DNA of 61,956 nt, from contig NZ_AUHY01000012.1 of NCBI RefSeq assembly GCF_000423425.1, positions 1 through 61,956 of the forward strand. Reading direction: 5' to 3'. Made by a program: the position numbers and the translations under genes. The notes below the pieces were generated by a model. The model saw only the letters and a list, made by a program, of their open reading frames with translations. It searched no databases and was not told where the DNA came from. This document shows positions 1-9,200 of the stretch, piece after piece. The DNA is from Meiothermus rufus DSM 22234. Its GTDB lineage: Bacteria > Deinococcota > Deinococci > Deinococcales > Thermaceae. How positions within the stretch are numbered: the stretch's first letter is position 1; the number at the start of each line of letters is the position of its first letter.

Positions 1-1
1 A

Positions 2-316
2 GAAGCGGTACTGGCTTTTCTTGAGAAGCAGGCCCAACAAGCCAGCCAGCAAAACAAGCTCACGGTCATGGTGCTGGACAATGCCAGCTTCCACAAAGCC
101 AAGCTGATCCAGGCTCGGCTGGCAACCTGGCAAGCGCAAAACCTCTATCTACGCTTCTTGCCTCCCTACAGCCCTCAGCTCAACCTCATCGAGACCTTTT
201 GGAGAAAGCTCAAAGCCTACCTTCTGCCCCGCCGCCATTACGCTAGCCTCTCCCACCTCAAGCAAGCCCTGTTGCAAGCCTTGGACCTACTGGGGGCTGT
301 GGAGGTAAAAATCTAA
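2..316 (+). CDS. IS630 family transposase, C-terminal part
   Basis: The frame is open from base 2 and gives about 104 residues. The sequence shows the typical end of the IS630 DDE domain: a hydrophobic strand ending in LDNASFHKA (the second catalytic Asp), then PPYSPQLNLIETFWRKLK, which contains the catalytic Glu and the family's conserved 'YSPxLNxIExxW' pattern. The protein catalyses cut-and-paste transposition at TA targets. The N-terminal helix-turn-helix is missing only because the window starts inside the gene. The second copy at the far end of the window shows the missing N-terminus. Confidence 0.93.
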   Translation, partial: EAVLAFLEKQAQQASQQNKLTVMVLDNASFHKAKLIQARLATWQAQNLYLRFLPPYSPQLNLIETFWRKLKAYLLPRRHYASLSHLKQALLQALDLLGAVEVKI

Positions 317-347
317 TGGGGAAATACTTAGCACACAGAAGAATGTC

Positions 348-372
348 CAGTCAACTGCAACTGCGTAACTCC
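348..372. repeat. IS630 terminal inverted repeat, left-hand copy
   Basis: Read on the minus strand it begins GGAGTTACGCAG and is identical over 25 bases to 61687-61711. It is flanked outside by the TA target dinucleotide at 373-374. Confidence 0.9.
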
Positions 373-1031
373 TATTTTGGTTTGAATGACTATCTTTTTG
401 AATCCGGTATAAGTGACTGCCTCGGCCTTTCTCGCTGCGTCCAAATTGCGCAATAGGCTGGCAGGAACCTGGCAGCTTGTCGATAAAGCTAAAGCCGGCT
501 TCAGGCTGGACAAATCGTCAAGGCTGCGTGTCCCACGCACCTCACCCGACTGGAGCGCAAGCACGCGGCGGGACCGCAGGTCGAGTGTAAGCAGGGCAGC
601 TTTGCCCGCCAGCAAGTCGGTGAAGATGAAATCGTAGTTGTCCGGGCTGGGGTTGATGATCTGGATCAGACCGGCCATGACCAGCGGGTTCTGCTGTGTG
701 GCCAGGCTGGCAATGCCAAGGGTATCGTCTCGAAATGCCAGGACGAAGAAACGGTAGGGGTCGTTGGTGAACACCCCGAGCGCAACCAGTTTGTCCAGGC
801 CCCCGTACAGCTTGGAGCCCGCCGTCTGAGACCAGTCCACCAAGTACCCCTGCTGTGCCAGGACGTTTACAGCCCCCGCGACCTTTGGGTTGGCCTGGCG
901 ATCTGGGCCAGTCGCCGGGTATGGCTCTCGTTCAGCGGGATGGGCCTGGGCGGCTCGGGGGAGCTACATGACGATAGCAAGGACGAACCCGCGGCGAGCA
1001 ATGCAAACCTTACAAATTCACGGCGCCTCAT
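373..1031 (-). pseudogene. Lipoprotein pseudogene (frameshift and IS truncation)
   Basis: The N-terminus begins at an ATG at 1029-1031. It carries a signal starting RRREFVRFALL and ending in the lipobox LLSSC, with a twin-arginine look. About 50 residues later, near 865-880, the frame breaks. Upstream reads LAQIAR and downstream continues in another frame as NPKVAGAVNVLAQQG and VDWSQTAG, consistent with loss of a few bases in a short GCC-rich repeat. The downstream half stays open to the IS630 element, which cuts it after IVIQTKI at the TA target. I do not recognise the folded domain. The break and the IS insertion are seen directly. That the gene was once one lipoprotein is inferred from the frames joining smoothly. 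Confidence 0.7.
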
Positions 1032-1198
1032 ATGGTCAGGGTACCTCAACGCTGGAGGCGACAAAAACTTATGCAAATGCCGAGAGGATAACCGAACACC
1101 GCTAACACTTGCTTTACCGGCTTCTCACCCCAGCCCAATCCTGGCCCCTGTGCTTTGAGCAAAGGTTCACTCGAGGCCACCCTCTCACCGCTAGCGGC

Positions 1199-1204
1199 TA
1201 AGAT
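1199..1204 (+). promoter_or_regulatory. -10 box TAAGAT of a leaderless gene
   Basis: TAAGAT lies 6 bases before the ATG at 1211, so transcription would begin at or next to the start codon. The same arrangement recurs at several other genes in this window. Confidence 0.45.
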
Positions 1205-1210
1205 AGGGGT

Positions 1211-2257
1211 ATGAAACCATGGTTGAGCCTGGCCGTACTAGCCCTGGTTAGCTGTATTCCTGAGCCGAACCCGCAAGCCTACCAGGTCAGCGAGGTTCAG
1301 CTTCTGTTTGCTGAAAACACCGAGCGCTGGACCTACTTCTACGGCGAGCCTCAGGTGATCTGGCTGGGTGAGCGCCGCCTGGCCTTAAGCCAGGGTAAAA
1401 GCGAAAGCCCCCTAGCCCTCCCCGAGGCTTTGCTGGTCGAGGGGCAGGGCTTCTACCGTGAGATTGGCCCGGCTTTACCGCGGGTGGCCCAGACCACCCG
1501 CACCTTCCCTGGTTTTCAGTGGGTGGTTCGCAGCCAGCAGGCTATCCAAAAGGCCTGGGTCTTCGATGGGGGATGGGCTGACCTAGGCGGCCCCTTTGAC
1601 CCCAACCGCACCCAGCAGACCACCCCACGCCCGGGAAGCCCCCGCCTGGCCGCTCTATCTGAGGCCGAAAACCGGGTGGTGTTGCAAGAAATCCTGAGCC
1701 GGCGAGCAGGCCGCCCAGTGGTAGTGTATGCGCTCGAGCCCCCCCTCCCCCCACAGCGCTTTGAACCAAGCCCCAGCCAGTACCGCTTGGCCGCGATAGC
1801 CGTGCAATATGGCCTCGAAACGGAGTTAGCCCTAATGCCCCCCAACCCCCAGCCCACCCCTCGCATCCTGGGCCAGGGCGCCCAGTCGGCCTACACTGCC
1901 CCCACCCCTGCGGCTTACCTAGCCCGCGACCCCAACCAGCTTCTGAGCCTGTGGCGTCTTGCCACTGGCTTGCAGCTGCCCCCACCCCCCACCCCCAGCG
2001 TTGACTTCAACCAGTCGCGGGTGGTGGCCTTCTTCTGGGGCCAAAAACCCACCGGTGGCTACGGCCTCCAACTGGTGAGCAGCCAGCTCGTAGGCGACAC
2101 CCTGCGGGTCACACTGCGGCTGACCAGCCCCCCTGCTGGGGCTATCGTAACCCAGGCCCTGACCAGCCCTTTCCTACTCTTGGAGGTGCCGGGCCGCTTC
2201 AACCGGGTAGAGTTCACCGACACCAGCGGGCGGCTTCTGGCCAGCGCAGGCCCTTAA
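1211..2257 (+). CDS. Lipoprotein with PrcB C-terminal domain
   Basis: 348 residues. The N-terminus is a short lipoprotein signal (WLSLAVLALVSC), so the mature protein would be anchored by Cys-15 outside the cytoplasm. The last ~75 residues match the PrcB_C family: VVAFFWGQKPTGGYGLQLV, then TLRVTLRLTSPPAGAIVTQALTSP, then a closing LLLEVPG strand. In the Treponema PrcB-PrtP complex this type of protein assists a secreted protease. No protease gene is adjacent here, so that role is only a family hint. The middle ~200 residues are proline-rich and unassigned. The start is supported by the -10 box just upstream. Its stop abuts the stop of der, which is transcribed towards it. Confidence 0.75.
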   Translation: MKPWLSLAVLALVSCIPEPNPQAYQVSEVQLLFAENTERWTYFYGEPQVIWLGERRLALSQGKSESPLALPEALLVEGQGFYREIGPALPRVAQTTRTFPGFQWVVRSQQAIQKAWVFDGGWADLGGPFDPNRTQQTTPRPGSPRLAALSEAENRVVLQEILSRRAGRPVVVYALEPPLPPQRFEPSPSQYRLAAIAVQYGLETELALMPPNPQPTPRILGQGAQSAYTAPTPAAYLARDPNQLLSLWRLATGLQLPPPPTPSVDFNQSRVVAFFWGQKPTGGYGLQLVSSQLVGDTLRVTLRLTSPPAGAIVTQALTSPFLLLEVPGRFNRVEFTDTSGRLLASAGP

Positions 2258-3598
2258 CTAGGCGGTTCGTTCCCTGCGGCCCCGGAAGATCAGGCGAAAG
2301 GGCACCTCGAGCAGGTCTAGGTCCTGGCCGATGCGGTTGCGTAGGTAGTTCTCAAAGGCCCGGGTTATAAACTCGGGGTAGTTGCAGAAAATCACAAAGG
2401 TGGGCGGGGCCACCTCGGGCTGGGTCATAAAGAAAAGCTTGAGGGGCTTACCCTTGAAGTTGGGCAACTGGGTCTGGATGGTCCAGAGCGAAAGCCAGCG
2501 GTTGAGTTCGGCCGTCTCGAAGCGTATCCGGGCCTTCTGGTAAAGCCGTGCTGCCTCCGAGAGCAGCTTATGCAGGTTCTGCTTGGTCACCGAAGAAACA
2601 TACACGATGGGCAGGTGCTGGATATGCGAGAGCTTGAGGGCCAGCTCGGCCCGCACCCGCTTGGCCTCTTCCTTGCTCTGGATCAGGTCCCACTTGGTGA
2701 TGGTCACGATCACCGGCTTGCCCGCCTCCAGGGCCTCGTTGGCCAGCTTTAGCTCGTGGTCGCCCAGCTCGCGGGGGTCTACTACCAACAAGACCACATC
2801 GGCATCCAGAATGGCCTGATGGGCCCGTCCAATGGCCTGTTCTTCAACCCCGGTCTCGGGGCGTTTGCGGATGCCCGCCGTGTCGACCAGCAAGAACTTG
2901 CTCCCCCCGTAGTCGAACTCCACGTCGATGGTATCGCGGGTGGTGCCGGGAATTTCCGAGACGATGACCCGCTCCTCGCCCAGGATGGCATTCAGCAGGC
3001 TGGACTTGCCCGCGTTGGGCCGCCCCACAATGGCCAGACGGATGGGCACCACCTCGGGTTCGCTCTCGCCCTGGCGAATGGGTAGCATGGCCCAGATGCG
3101 CTCGAGCAGCTCGTCGAAGCCCCGCCCGTGGGCTGCACTGGTCGGGACGGGCTCGCCAAACCCCAGGGCGTAAAAATCGCCCAGATAGGCCTCGTGTTTG
3201 GGGTCGTCGATCTTGGTAGCTACCAGCAGCACCGGCTTGCCCTGCCGGCGTAAGAAATCGGCCACCTCGAGGTCGGCGGTGGCGATATCGCTACGGCCAT
3301 CCACCGCAAACAGCACCAGGTCGGCATCCTGAATGGCCCGTTCCACTTTTTGTTTGATCTTCTTTTCCCACACATCACCCGACCACAGGCCGCCGGTATC
3401 CACCAGCTTGAAGCGGCCCTGCTCGCTTTCCACCATGCCCTCTTTGAGGTCGCGGGTGACCCCCGGCACATCGGCCACCACCGCGAACTGGCTCCCCACC
3501 CACCCCGCACTCTCGGGTGCCGCGCGCAGACCCAGCAGCCGGTTGAACAAGCTCGACTTGCCCACATTAGGGCGGCCCACTATCACCACTCGATACAT
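2258..3598 (-). CDS. der: Ribosome-assembly GTPase Der (EngA)
   Basis: Essential double GTPase that binds the 50S subunit late in assembly. It has 446 residues. The first G domain has GRPNVGKS at residues 8-15, DTGG near 68-71 and TKID near 129-132. The second has GRPNAGKS at 193-200, then DTAG and TKWD. The C-terminal KH-like domain ends in a basic GRRER tail. One oddity is extra sequence of about 12 residues (APESAGWVGSQF, about 27-38) inside the first switch I region, between FNRLLG and the strand leading to PGVTRD. The usual family sequence runs through this point with only a few residues. Both nucleotide sites look intact, so I expect a working protein. Confidence 0.96.
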   Translation of the reverse strand: MYRVVIVGRPNVGKSSLFNRLLGLRAAPESAGWVGSQFAVVADVPGVTRDLKEGMVESEQGRFKLVDTGGLWSGDVWEKKIKQKVERAIQDADLVLFAVDGRSDIATADLEVADFLRRQGKPVLLVATKIDDPKHEAYLGDFYALGFGEPVPTSAAHGRGFDELLERIWAMLPIRQGESEPEVVPIRLAIVGRPNAGKSSLLNAILGEERVIVSEIPGTTRDTIDVEFDYGGSKFLLVDTAGIRKRPETGVEEQAIGRAHQAILDADVVLLVVDPRELGDHELKLANEALEAGKPVIVTITKWDLIQSKEEAKRVRAELALKLSHIQHLPIVYVSSVTKQNLHKLLSEAARLYQKARIRFETAELNRWLSLWTIQTQLPNFKGKPLKLFFMTQPEVAPPTFVIFCNYPEFITRAFENYLRNRIGQDLDLLEVPFRLIFRGRRERTA

Positions 3599-3676
3599 GC
3601 CTTCCTCTCCAATACGCCTAGGAGTCCTCCAGGGTTGAACGCCAAAACAGCATCTTTGATGTTACCATGCGCTTTC

Positions 3677-4333
3677 ATGAGGGTCTGCTTGTTGGTCGGT
3701 ATGGGCCGCGGCCTTGGGCTGAGCCTGGCCCAACGCTTCGGTCGCGAGGGGTTCCGCTTGGCTTTGCTAGCCCGTAGCCAAGCGCAGCTACAAAACTACA
3801 GTGGGGCTCTGGAACTCGACGGGTACACCGCCCGGGCTTTCTGCGCTGATGCCGCCCATCCAACCCAGCTTATCTCGGCCATCCGGGAGGCCTTCCGCCA
3901 GCTTGGCCCCATCGAGGTGCTAATCTATAACGCCTATTCAGGCCAAGATGGCCCGGCCTCCACCCTGAGCCCGGAAGCCCTGGAAGCAACCCTTAGGGTC
4001 AACCTGTACGGCGCTTTGGTGGCAGCCCAGCAGGTGATTCCCAGCATGCGCGCCCGGCGGAAGGGAACCCTGCTCTTCACCGGGGACGGCCTAGCTCTAA
4101 ACCCCCAACCCCACCAGGCGGCCCTCTCGATTGGCAAAGCCTCGCTGCGGGCCTTGGTAGGCTCGCTGAGCAAAGAGCTCTACCACGAGGACATCCATGT
4201 CGCTACCGTGACCATCGCAGGGCAGGTCAAACGCCATACCCCCTTCGACCCCGACCTGATCGCCGAAAAGTTCTGGGAGCTACACACTCAACCACCGGGC
4301 CACTGGAAGACCGAGGTGGTCTACCAAGGATAA
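3677..4333 (+). CDS. Atypical short-chain dehydrogenase/reductase
   Basis: A 218-residue Rossmann protein that would bind NAD(P)(H). The dinucleotide motif is LLVGMGRGLGLSLAQRF at the very N-terminus. The central NAY-like strand is VLIYNAYSG. In the active-site region LLFTGDGLALNP and AALSIGKASLRAL stand where classical SDRs carry Ser and YxxxK. The Lys is present but the catalytic Tyr position is Leu. It therefore belongs with classical-like SDRs that lack the Tyr, and its activity is uncertain. I chose the ATG at 3677 because it directly precedes the first beta-strand. An in-frame ATG at 3659 would add six residues. The protein is shorter than the usual ~250 residues, mainly at the C-terminus. 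Confidence 0.8.
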   Translation: MRVCLLVGMGRGLGLSLAQRFGREGFRLALLARSQAQLQNYSGALELDGYTARAFCADAAHPTQLISAIREAFRQLGPIEVLIYNAYSGQDGPASTLSPEALEATLRVNLYGALVAAQQVIPSMRARRKGTLLFTGDGLALNPQPHQAALSIGKASLRALVGSLSKELYHEDIHVATVTIAGQVKRHTPFDPDLIAEKFWELHTQPPGHWKTEVVYQG

Positions 4334-4398
4334 AAGCCCTCCAGTCCCGATCCCCCTAAAAATAGGCGGCTAAACGCAGTCCATCTGACCGAACAACC

Positions 4399-4404
4399 TA
4401 TACT
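4399..4404 (+). promoter_or_regulatory. -10 box TATACT of a leaderless channel gene
   Basis: TATACT is followed by seven bases and then the GTG start at 4412. No Shine-Dalgarno sequence precedes the GTG, which fits a leaderless transcript. Confidence 0.55.
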
Positions 4405-4411
4405 TTTCGGT

Positions 4412-5278
4412 GTGAGTTCTGCGCCCAATGCCCTGACCCACCTGGTGGAATCGGCATCATTCAACCGCTTGGTGACAGGCGTAATCCTGTTCGCTGGGTT
4501 GCTGGTGGGCCTCGAGACCTACCCACCCCTGATGGAGCGCTACGGCCCCACCCTTCACCTTTTCAACAACCTCGTGCTGGCCATTTTTGCCCTCGAGGTG
4601 GTGCTGCGCATGGGGGCCCTCTGGCCCCGCCCACTGCACTATTTTCGTAGTGGCTGGAACGTTTTCGACTTTCTGATTGTGCTGGGCAGTCTGCTACCGG
4701 GGCTGGGGGCCTATGCTCCAGCCATGCGGCTGTTGCGCTTGCTTAGGGTGCTGCGCCTGATCCGCACCCTGCCCGACCTTCAGATTATTCTGGGTGCCCT
4801 GCTGCGCAGCATCCCCTCCATCGGCTACGTGCTGTTGCTTATGCTGTTGCTGCTGTATGTCTACGCGGTGGCCGGGGTGTTCTTGTTTGGCCCCAATGAC
4901 CCCTTCCACTTCGGCAACCTGCACACCGCCCTGCTGACCCTGTTCAGCATCCTGACCCTGGAAGGCTGGGTGGATGTGCTGCGCATTCAGTATTTCGGCT
5001 GCGACCGCTTCGAACTGCCCGACCCCGCCCTGTGCAGCCAGCCCCAGGCCCAGCCCCTGCTGGCGGTGGGGTACATGGTCTCGTTTGTGCTGCTGGGCAC
5101 GCTGGTTTTCCTGAATCTGCTGGTGGGCATTGTGGTGAACAGCATGGACGAGATGCGCAAAAGCCTGCAGGCTGCCCAAAACCCGCACGCTAGCGAGATG
5201 GAGCAGAAGCTGCAAGAGGCTCAGGCCAGGCTGAATGAGGCGCTGCGCTTGCTCCAATCGCTGGAACCTAAGCGCTAG
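4412..5278 (+). CDS. Voltage-gated cation channel, NaChBac-like
   Basis: 288 residues, one six-helix subunit that would assemble as a tetramer in the inner membrane. S4 is clear: repeated positive charges in MRLLRLLRVLRLIRTLP (residues ~108-124). After S5 (YVLLLMLLLLYVYAVAGVFLF) the pore loop reads LFSILTLEGWVDVLR. The filter TLEGW corresponds to the TLESW of known bacterial sodium channels, with Ser replaced by Gly. S6 is followed by a C-terminal coiled coil rich in Glu, Gln and Ala, as in NaChBac-type channels. The large insert with Cys residues between pore and S6 (CDRFELPDPALC) could form an external disulfide. Sodium selectivity is inferred from the filter Glu and is not certain. The start is GTG with an adjacent -10 box. 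Confidence 0.92.
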   Translation: MSSAPNALTHLVESASFNRLVTGVILFAGLLVGLETYPPLMERYGPTLHLFNNLVLAIFALEVVLRMGALWPRPLHYFRSGWNVFDFLIVLGSLLPGLGAYAPAMRLLRLLRVLRLIRTLPDLQIILGALLRSIPSIGYVLLLMLLLLYVYAVAGVFLFGPNDPFHFGNLHTALLTLFSILTLEGWVDVLRIQYFGCDRFELPDPALCSQPQAQPLLAVGYMVSFVLLGTLVFLNLLVGIVVNSMDEMRKSLQAAQNPHASEMEQKLQEAQARLNEALRLLQSLEPKR

Positions 5279-5553
5279 GCACTTCCCATACCCACCTCGT
5301 CACCGCCTGGGGAGGGTGGTCCGGCTCCCTCGAGGCCCTCTCCCGACACACGCACGGCGAAACCCGACAGCCACAGGGCCTGCTGGAGCGCCGCCTGAGC
5401 CCCGGCTCCCCCCGCCAGCACCTGCTCGGCCAGGCTCCGCGGGTCGTCGGCAGGGGGCTTGTTGCCCGGCCCGCCGCACGAGCCCAGCAGAGCCCAAAGA
5501 ACGGCCACGAACATCCACCGAGCGACTCCGTGAGGTTTGCCTCCCATACTCAT
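5275..5553 (-). CDS. Small lipoprotein, unknown function
   Basis: About 92 residues beginning MSMGGKPHGVARWMF. A signal peptide ends in the lipobox LLGSC and is followed by GGPGNKPPADD, a typical unstructured tether. The rest is Ala/Gly-rich with no family I recognise. Its stop codon shares the CTAG at 5275-5278 with the convergent channel gene. It lies just downstream of a frameshifted small exported-protein gene on the same strand, so the two probably formed one unit. An earlier in-frame ATG at 5571 exists, but the lipoprotein signal favours 5553. Confidence 0.5.
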   Translation of the reverse strand: MSMGGKPHGVARWMFVAVLWALLGSCGGPGNKPPADDPRSLAEQVLAGGAGAQAALQQALWLSGFAVRVSGEGLEGAGPPSPGGDEVGMGSA

Positions 5554-5585
5554 TCCCCGCCTCGAGGCCACCCCACGTCCCGCTG

Positions 5586-6092
5586 CTACTCCCGGTAATA
5601 GACGTCGAGCGTTCCATCAGGAAGCAGCATCACCAGCCGAACGTCGCCCACGTAGGGATCCTTCTCGACCCTCCACGGGAACGACCTGGGGCGGCCAGCC
5701 TTGGGGGCGATCGTCAACCGGTTCGCCTCGGCAGTAAACATTCCTTCCTCACCTCACTAGGACGTTCTGCTGCAGGCTCCCCGTATTTCGCGACGTGAAC
5801 ACGAACTCGTACGAGCCATCTGGCTTGAAGTGATAGCGCTTCCTCGAGGTGAAGGCGGGCCCGGTATCGTCCTGAACCCACACGCCCAATAGAGCCGTAG
5901 CCATCACCGACCTCCCCGAGGGGCTCGTCACAGGTCTGGCGTCTTTCCTGGAGGCCGGAAACTCCAAACGGGCCCGGTGGTGCCCTTCGAGCCCTCCACC
6001 TGCGCTCGAGCGGGCGCAGGGTCGAGAAGCGCTCCGCCCACGATAGACAACCCGATAAGCAGGAACCGCCAGACGTGCCGGTGGTCAAGCAT
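5586..6092 (-). pseudogene. Frameshifted small exported protein, lipocalin-like
   Basis: Three frames join into one protein. 6092-5928 starts with a signal peptide (VWRFLLIGLSIVGGALL, cleavage near ARA-Q) and ends GPVWSFRPPGKTPDL before a stop. The next frame continues SPSGRSVMATALLGVWV, then KRYHFKPDGSYEFVF, up to QQNVLVR at about 5750. The third continues EEGMFTAEANRLTIAP and ends DGTLDVYYRE at 5586. The last break is explained by one extra T (GTGAGG-T-GAGGAAGG). The pattern LLGVW, then F.PDG.Y, then EEG.F resembles small lipocalin-like or 'DUF' beta-barrel proteins. A Shine-Dalgarno GGAGGT before an ATG at 5902-5904 could still start a shortened product. Confidence 0.55.
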
Positions 6093-6116
6093 GAGGTAAG
6101 GGTACGAAAGGGTGGA

Positions 6117-6132
6117 TGACCGGAGGATGACC
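6117..6132 (+). promoter_or_regulatory. TGACC direct repeats, 11-bp period (site 1)
   Basis: TGACC at 6117-6121 and again at 6128-6132, exactly 11 bp apart, about 125 bases before the start of the BTAD-type regulator at 6257. The same arrangement occurs at 9391-9406 and 11748-11763. SARP-family activators are known to bind direct repeats at one-turn (11 bp) spacing, so this is a candidate operator. Confidence 0.45.
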
Positions 6133-6256
6133 CGTCAAGGCTGGGGGTACCAGGCTCAGAAGGGCCCCTCCTGAGGATTCCAGGCCAGACCGCCCTCGAA
6201 CCCCCGGCCGTCGGCGCCTGTGATAGCTCCATGGAGTACAATAGCCCTATCGGCTT

Positions 6257-9200
6257 ATGGACAAGGGCTCGAGTCCAGGCTCCTTGGTGCCCTCCAGGGT
6301 GAGCGAGCGCTTCAAGCCCATACTCGCCCGGTGGGCGGGGCTGGCTTTGGGCCTGTGGGGAGAGGCGGGCATCGGCAAGAGCTATACCGCGCGCGAGTTG
6401 CTGCAACAGACACCCTGCCGCAGCTTCAGCCTGCACGCTACTGTCTCGCTACCTGCCCTGGTGCAGCAGCTAGGGGAACCTCCCCACACCGCCCCGTTCC
6501 CGTTGTGGGCCCAGACGCTGCTGGAACGCCTTGGGTGCGGTGAGCCCTTGGGAAGCGAGAAGGCGGCCTCGGCCCTGAGCGCCCTGCTGGCGGCGCTGGC
6601 TCCGGTGATTTTGCACCTGGAGGACCTGCATGAGGCCCCCGCCGAGCGCCTCGAGCTTGTGCGGGAGCTGGCCCGCATGGTCTCGCGCACCAGGGGAACG
6701 GCCCTGCTGGTGACGAGCCGGGTCCTGCCACCCGAGCCCTTCCAGGCTTTGCGCATAGAACCCCTGTCCTTCGAGACTTCGAGAAGCCTGCTCGAGGCCG
6801 AACTGAGATCGGGCCTTCCCAAGGAAGCCGTCACGTGGATCTACGAGCAAGCCCAGGGAAATCCGCTATTCACCCTGGAGTACCTCCGCCATCTGGCCCG
6901 CCAGGGGTTTTTGTGGAATGACGGTAGCTGCTGGCACTGGCGCGCACCCCTCAAGGGCGAAACGCCGCTGACGGTGGAGGCCCTCATCGAACAGGCCTTG
7001 AAGGAGGCGGCCAGGGGCGGCCTCGAGGCCATCATTGCGGCCAAGGCCGTGCTGCCTTTGGGGGTTGAAGAGGCCTTCTGGGCCCAGGTCGCGGGGGTTT
7101 CGCCGGAGACCCTGGAGCGCGAGAAGGGCCGCCTCGAAGCAGCCGGCGTGCTGCGAAACGGGGAGTTTGTCCACCCGCTCTACCGCGAGGTCAGCCTGCA
7201 CCTCCTGCCCCCGCCGCACCGCCAGGAGCTGGCCCGCAGGGCGCTCGAGGCCCTGCAACCCCACGACCCCGAGGGGGCGGCCGCGTACATCGAGGAGGCG
7301 GGGCTGGAAAGGGAGGAGGCGCTGGAGCTGCTGGGCCGGGCCGCCGAGCACGCGCGGCAGGCCGGGAATGAGGTCCAGGCGGCGCGCTGGGGGGCGCGGG
7401 CAGCGGGCTATGCGCGGGGCGAGGAGCAGGGGCGGATGGCCCTGGAAGCCGCCCAGGTGCTTCAGCACCACGACCTCCCCGAGGCCGCCCGCCTGGTCCG
7501 GCTGGCCCTGCCGACCCCGGCGGCCACGGCCGAGACGGTGCGCTTCTACGCCCACCTGCTGGCGCGGCAGGGGCACCCCCCCGACCTCGAGGCCCTGCTC
7601 GAGGGCCTCCCCCCCAAGCTGCGCGAGGCGGTAGATCTCCCCTCGTTGGCCGTCACCACCTACAACATCGCCGGAAACAACGCCAAGGCCCTCGAGGTCT
7701 GGCTGGCCCACCCGCGGCTGCACGCCGACCCCTCGCCCGATCTCCTGCGCGCGGCGGCGGCTTCGGCGTTGGCGACGGGCCAGATGGAGATGGCCGAGTC
7801 CCTGACGGCCCGGGGCATCGCCACCGCGGACCCGGCCCTGCGCTGCGAGTTCTTGTCCATCCAGGCCCTGACCCACTACCACCGGGGGGAGTATGCGGCG
7901 GCCGAGGCCACCCTGGCGCAGGCCCTGGAGATCCTCGGCACCCTCGACGCGCCGCGCCTGCGGGGCACCGTGCTGGTCAACCGGGCGGCTTTCCTGCGGA
8001 TGCTGGGGCGTTACGACGAGATGGGCCGCTGCCTCGAGGAGGCCCTGCAGATCCGGCGCCAGGCCGGCGACGCCAAGGCCTACGCCTTCGCCCTGGCCGC
8101 CCTGGCCGAGCTTTTGGTCGAGCAGGGGCGCTACGGGGCGGCCGAGGAGGCCGTGCTCGAGGCCATCGCTACGCTCGAGCTCTACGGCCCCAGCCGCTTC
8201 CTGGCCAACGCGCACTCCATCGCGAGCCTGCTGTACCGTTCCCAGGACACCCCCATCGCCCGGCTCCTCGCCCTCAAGCACGCCGACCTCGCGCTGGGCT
8301 ACGCCCGCCAGCTCGGCAGCCCCCGGGTGGTGCGGGAGCTGCTCTTCGACGCCTCGCTCGCCAGCACCGGCGCCGGCCAGCCCGAGCGGGGGCTGGCCCT
8401 GGCCGCCGAAGCCGAAGGGCTGGCCGGGGCGGCGGGGGACTCGCCCCACGACAACTTCCGCACCCGCTGGGCTAAGGGCCTGGCCCTGGAAGCCCTGGGC
8501 GAGCGCGGCGCGGCCGTACAGGCCCTGCGCGAGGCCCTCGAGGGGGCGGGCCAGCTCGACGTGGCGATCGACGAGCACAAGCTCGGCCTCGAGCTCGACC
8601 GGCTCACCGGCGACGTGGAGAGCGCCCGCCGGCGGCTGGGGTGGTTCGAGGGGCACGGCCTCACGAACGGGGCCAACCTGGCCCGCCGCTACTTCCCCCA
8701 GCTCGCCGAGGCCGCCCCCGAGACCCCGCCCGCCGCCCTGCGCCTGGAGTTGCTGGGATCGATGCAGTTCGCCGGAGCGCCCGTGCGCGGCCATAAGCGC
8801 CAGGAGCTGCTGGCGCTCTTGCTCGAGGCCCGCGTCGCCGGGCGGGGCGAGGTGGGCAGGCTCGAGCTCCTCGACGCGCTCTACCCCAGCGAGGATGAGG
8901 AGAGAGCCGCCTCTGCGCTCAAGGAGCTGATCCACAGCGTGCGCTCGCGCTGGGGGGCTTCGGTGGTCGTCACCACCCCTACCGGCTACGCCCTGGGGGC
9001 CACGGTCGGCTCCGACCTGGAGGAGTTCTTGCGCACCGGCGACACCCGGCTGTGGCGCGGGGCCTACCTCGAGGGCCTCGCCTCCTTCAACGAGACCGTG
9101 CGCGAGTCGGCCCACCTGGCCCTGCGCGCGCGGGCCGGGGCGCTGCTGGAGGCCGACCCCAAGGAAGCGGCCCGCCTGGGGCGCCTGCTGCTCGAGGCCG

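Larger units (their letters stand above)
1..372 (+). mobile_element. IS630-type insertion sequence, 3' part
   Basis: This is the 3' end of an insertion sequence whose 5' part lies outside the window. It holds the C-terminus of a DDE transposase and ends in a 25-bp terminal repeat at 348-372, next to a TA dinucleotide at 373-374. IS630 elements are known to insert at TA. The same 25 bp appears in opposite orientation at 61687-61711, at the start of a second copy. The element has interrupted the lipoprotein gene that follows. Confidence 0.9.
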
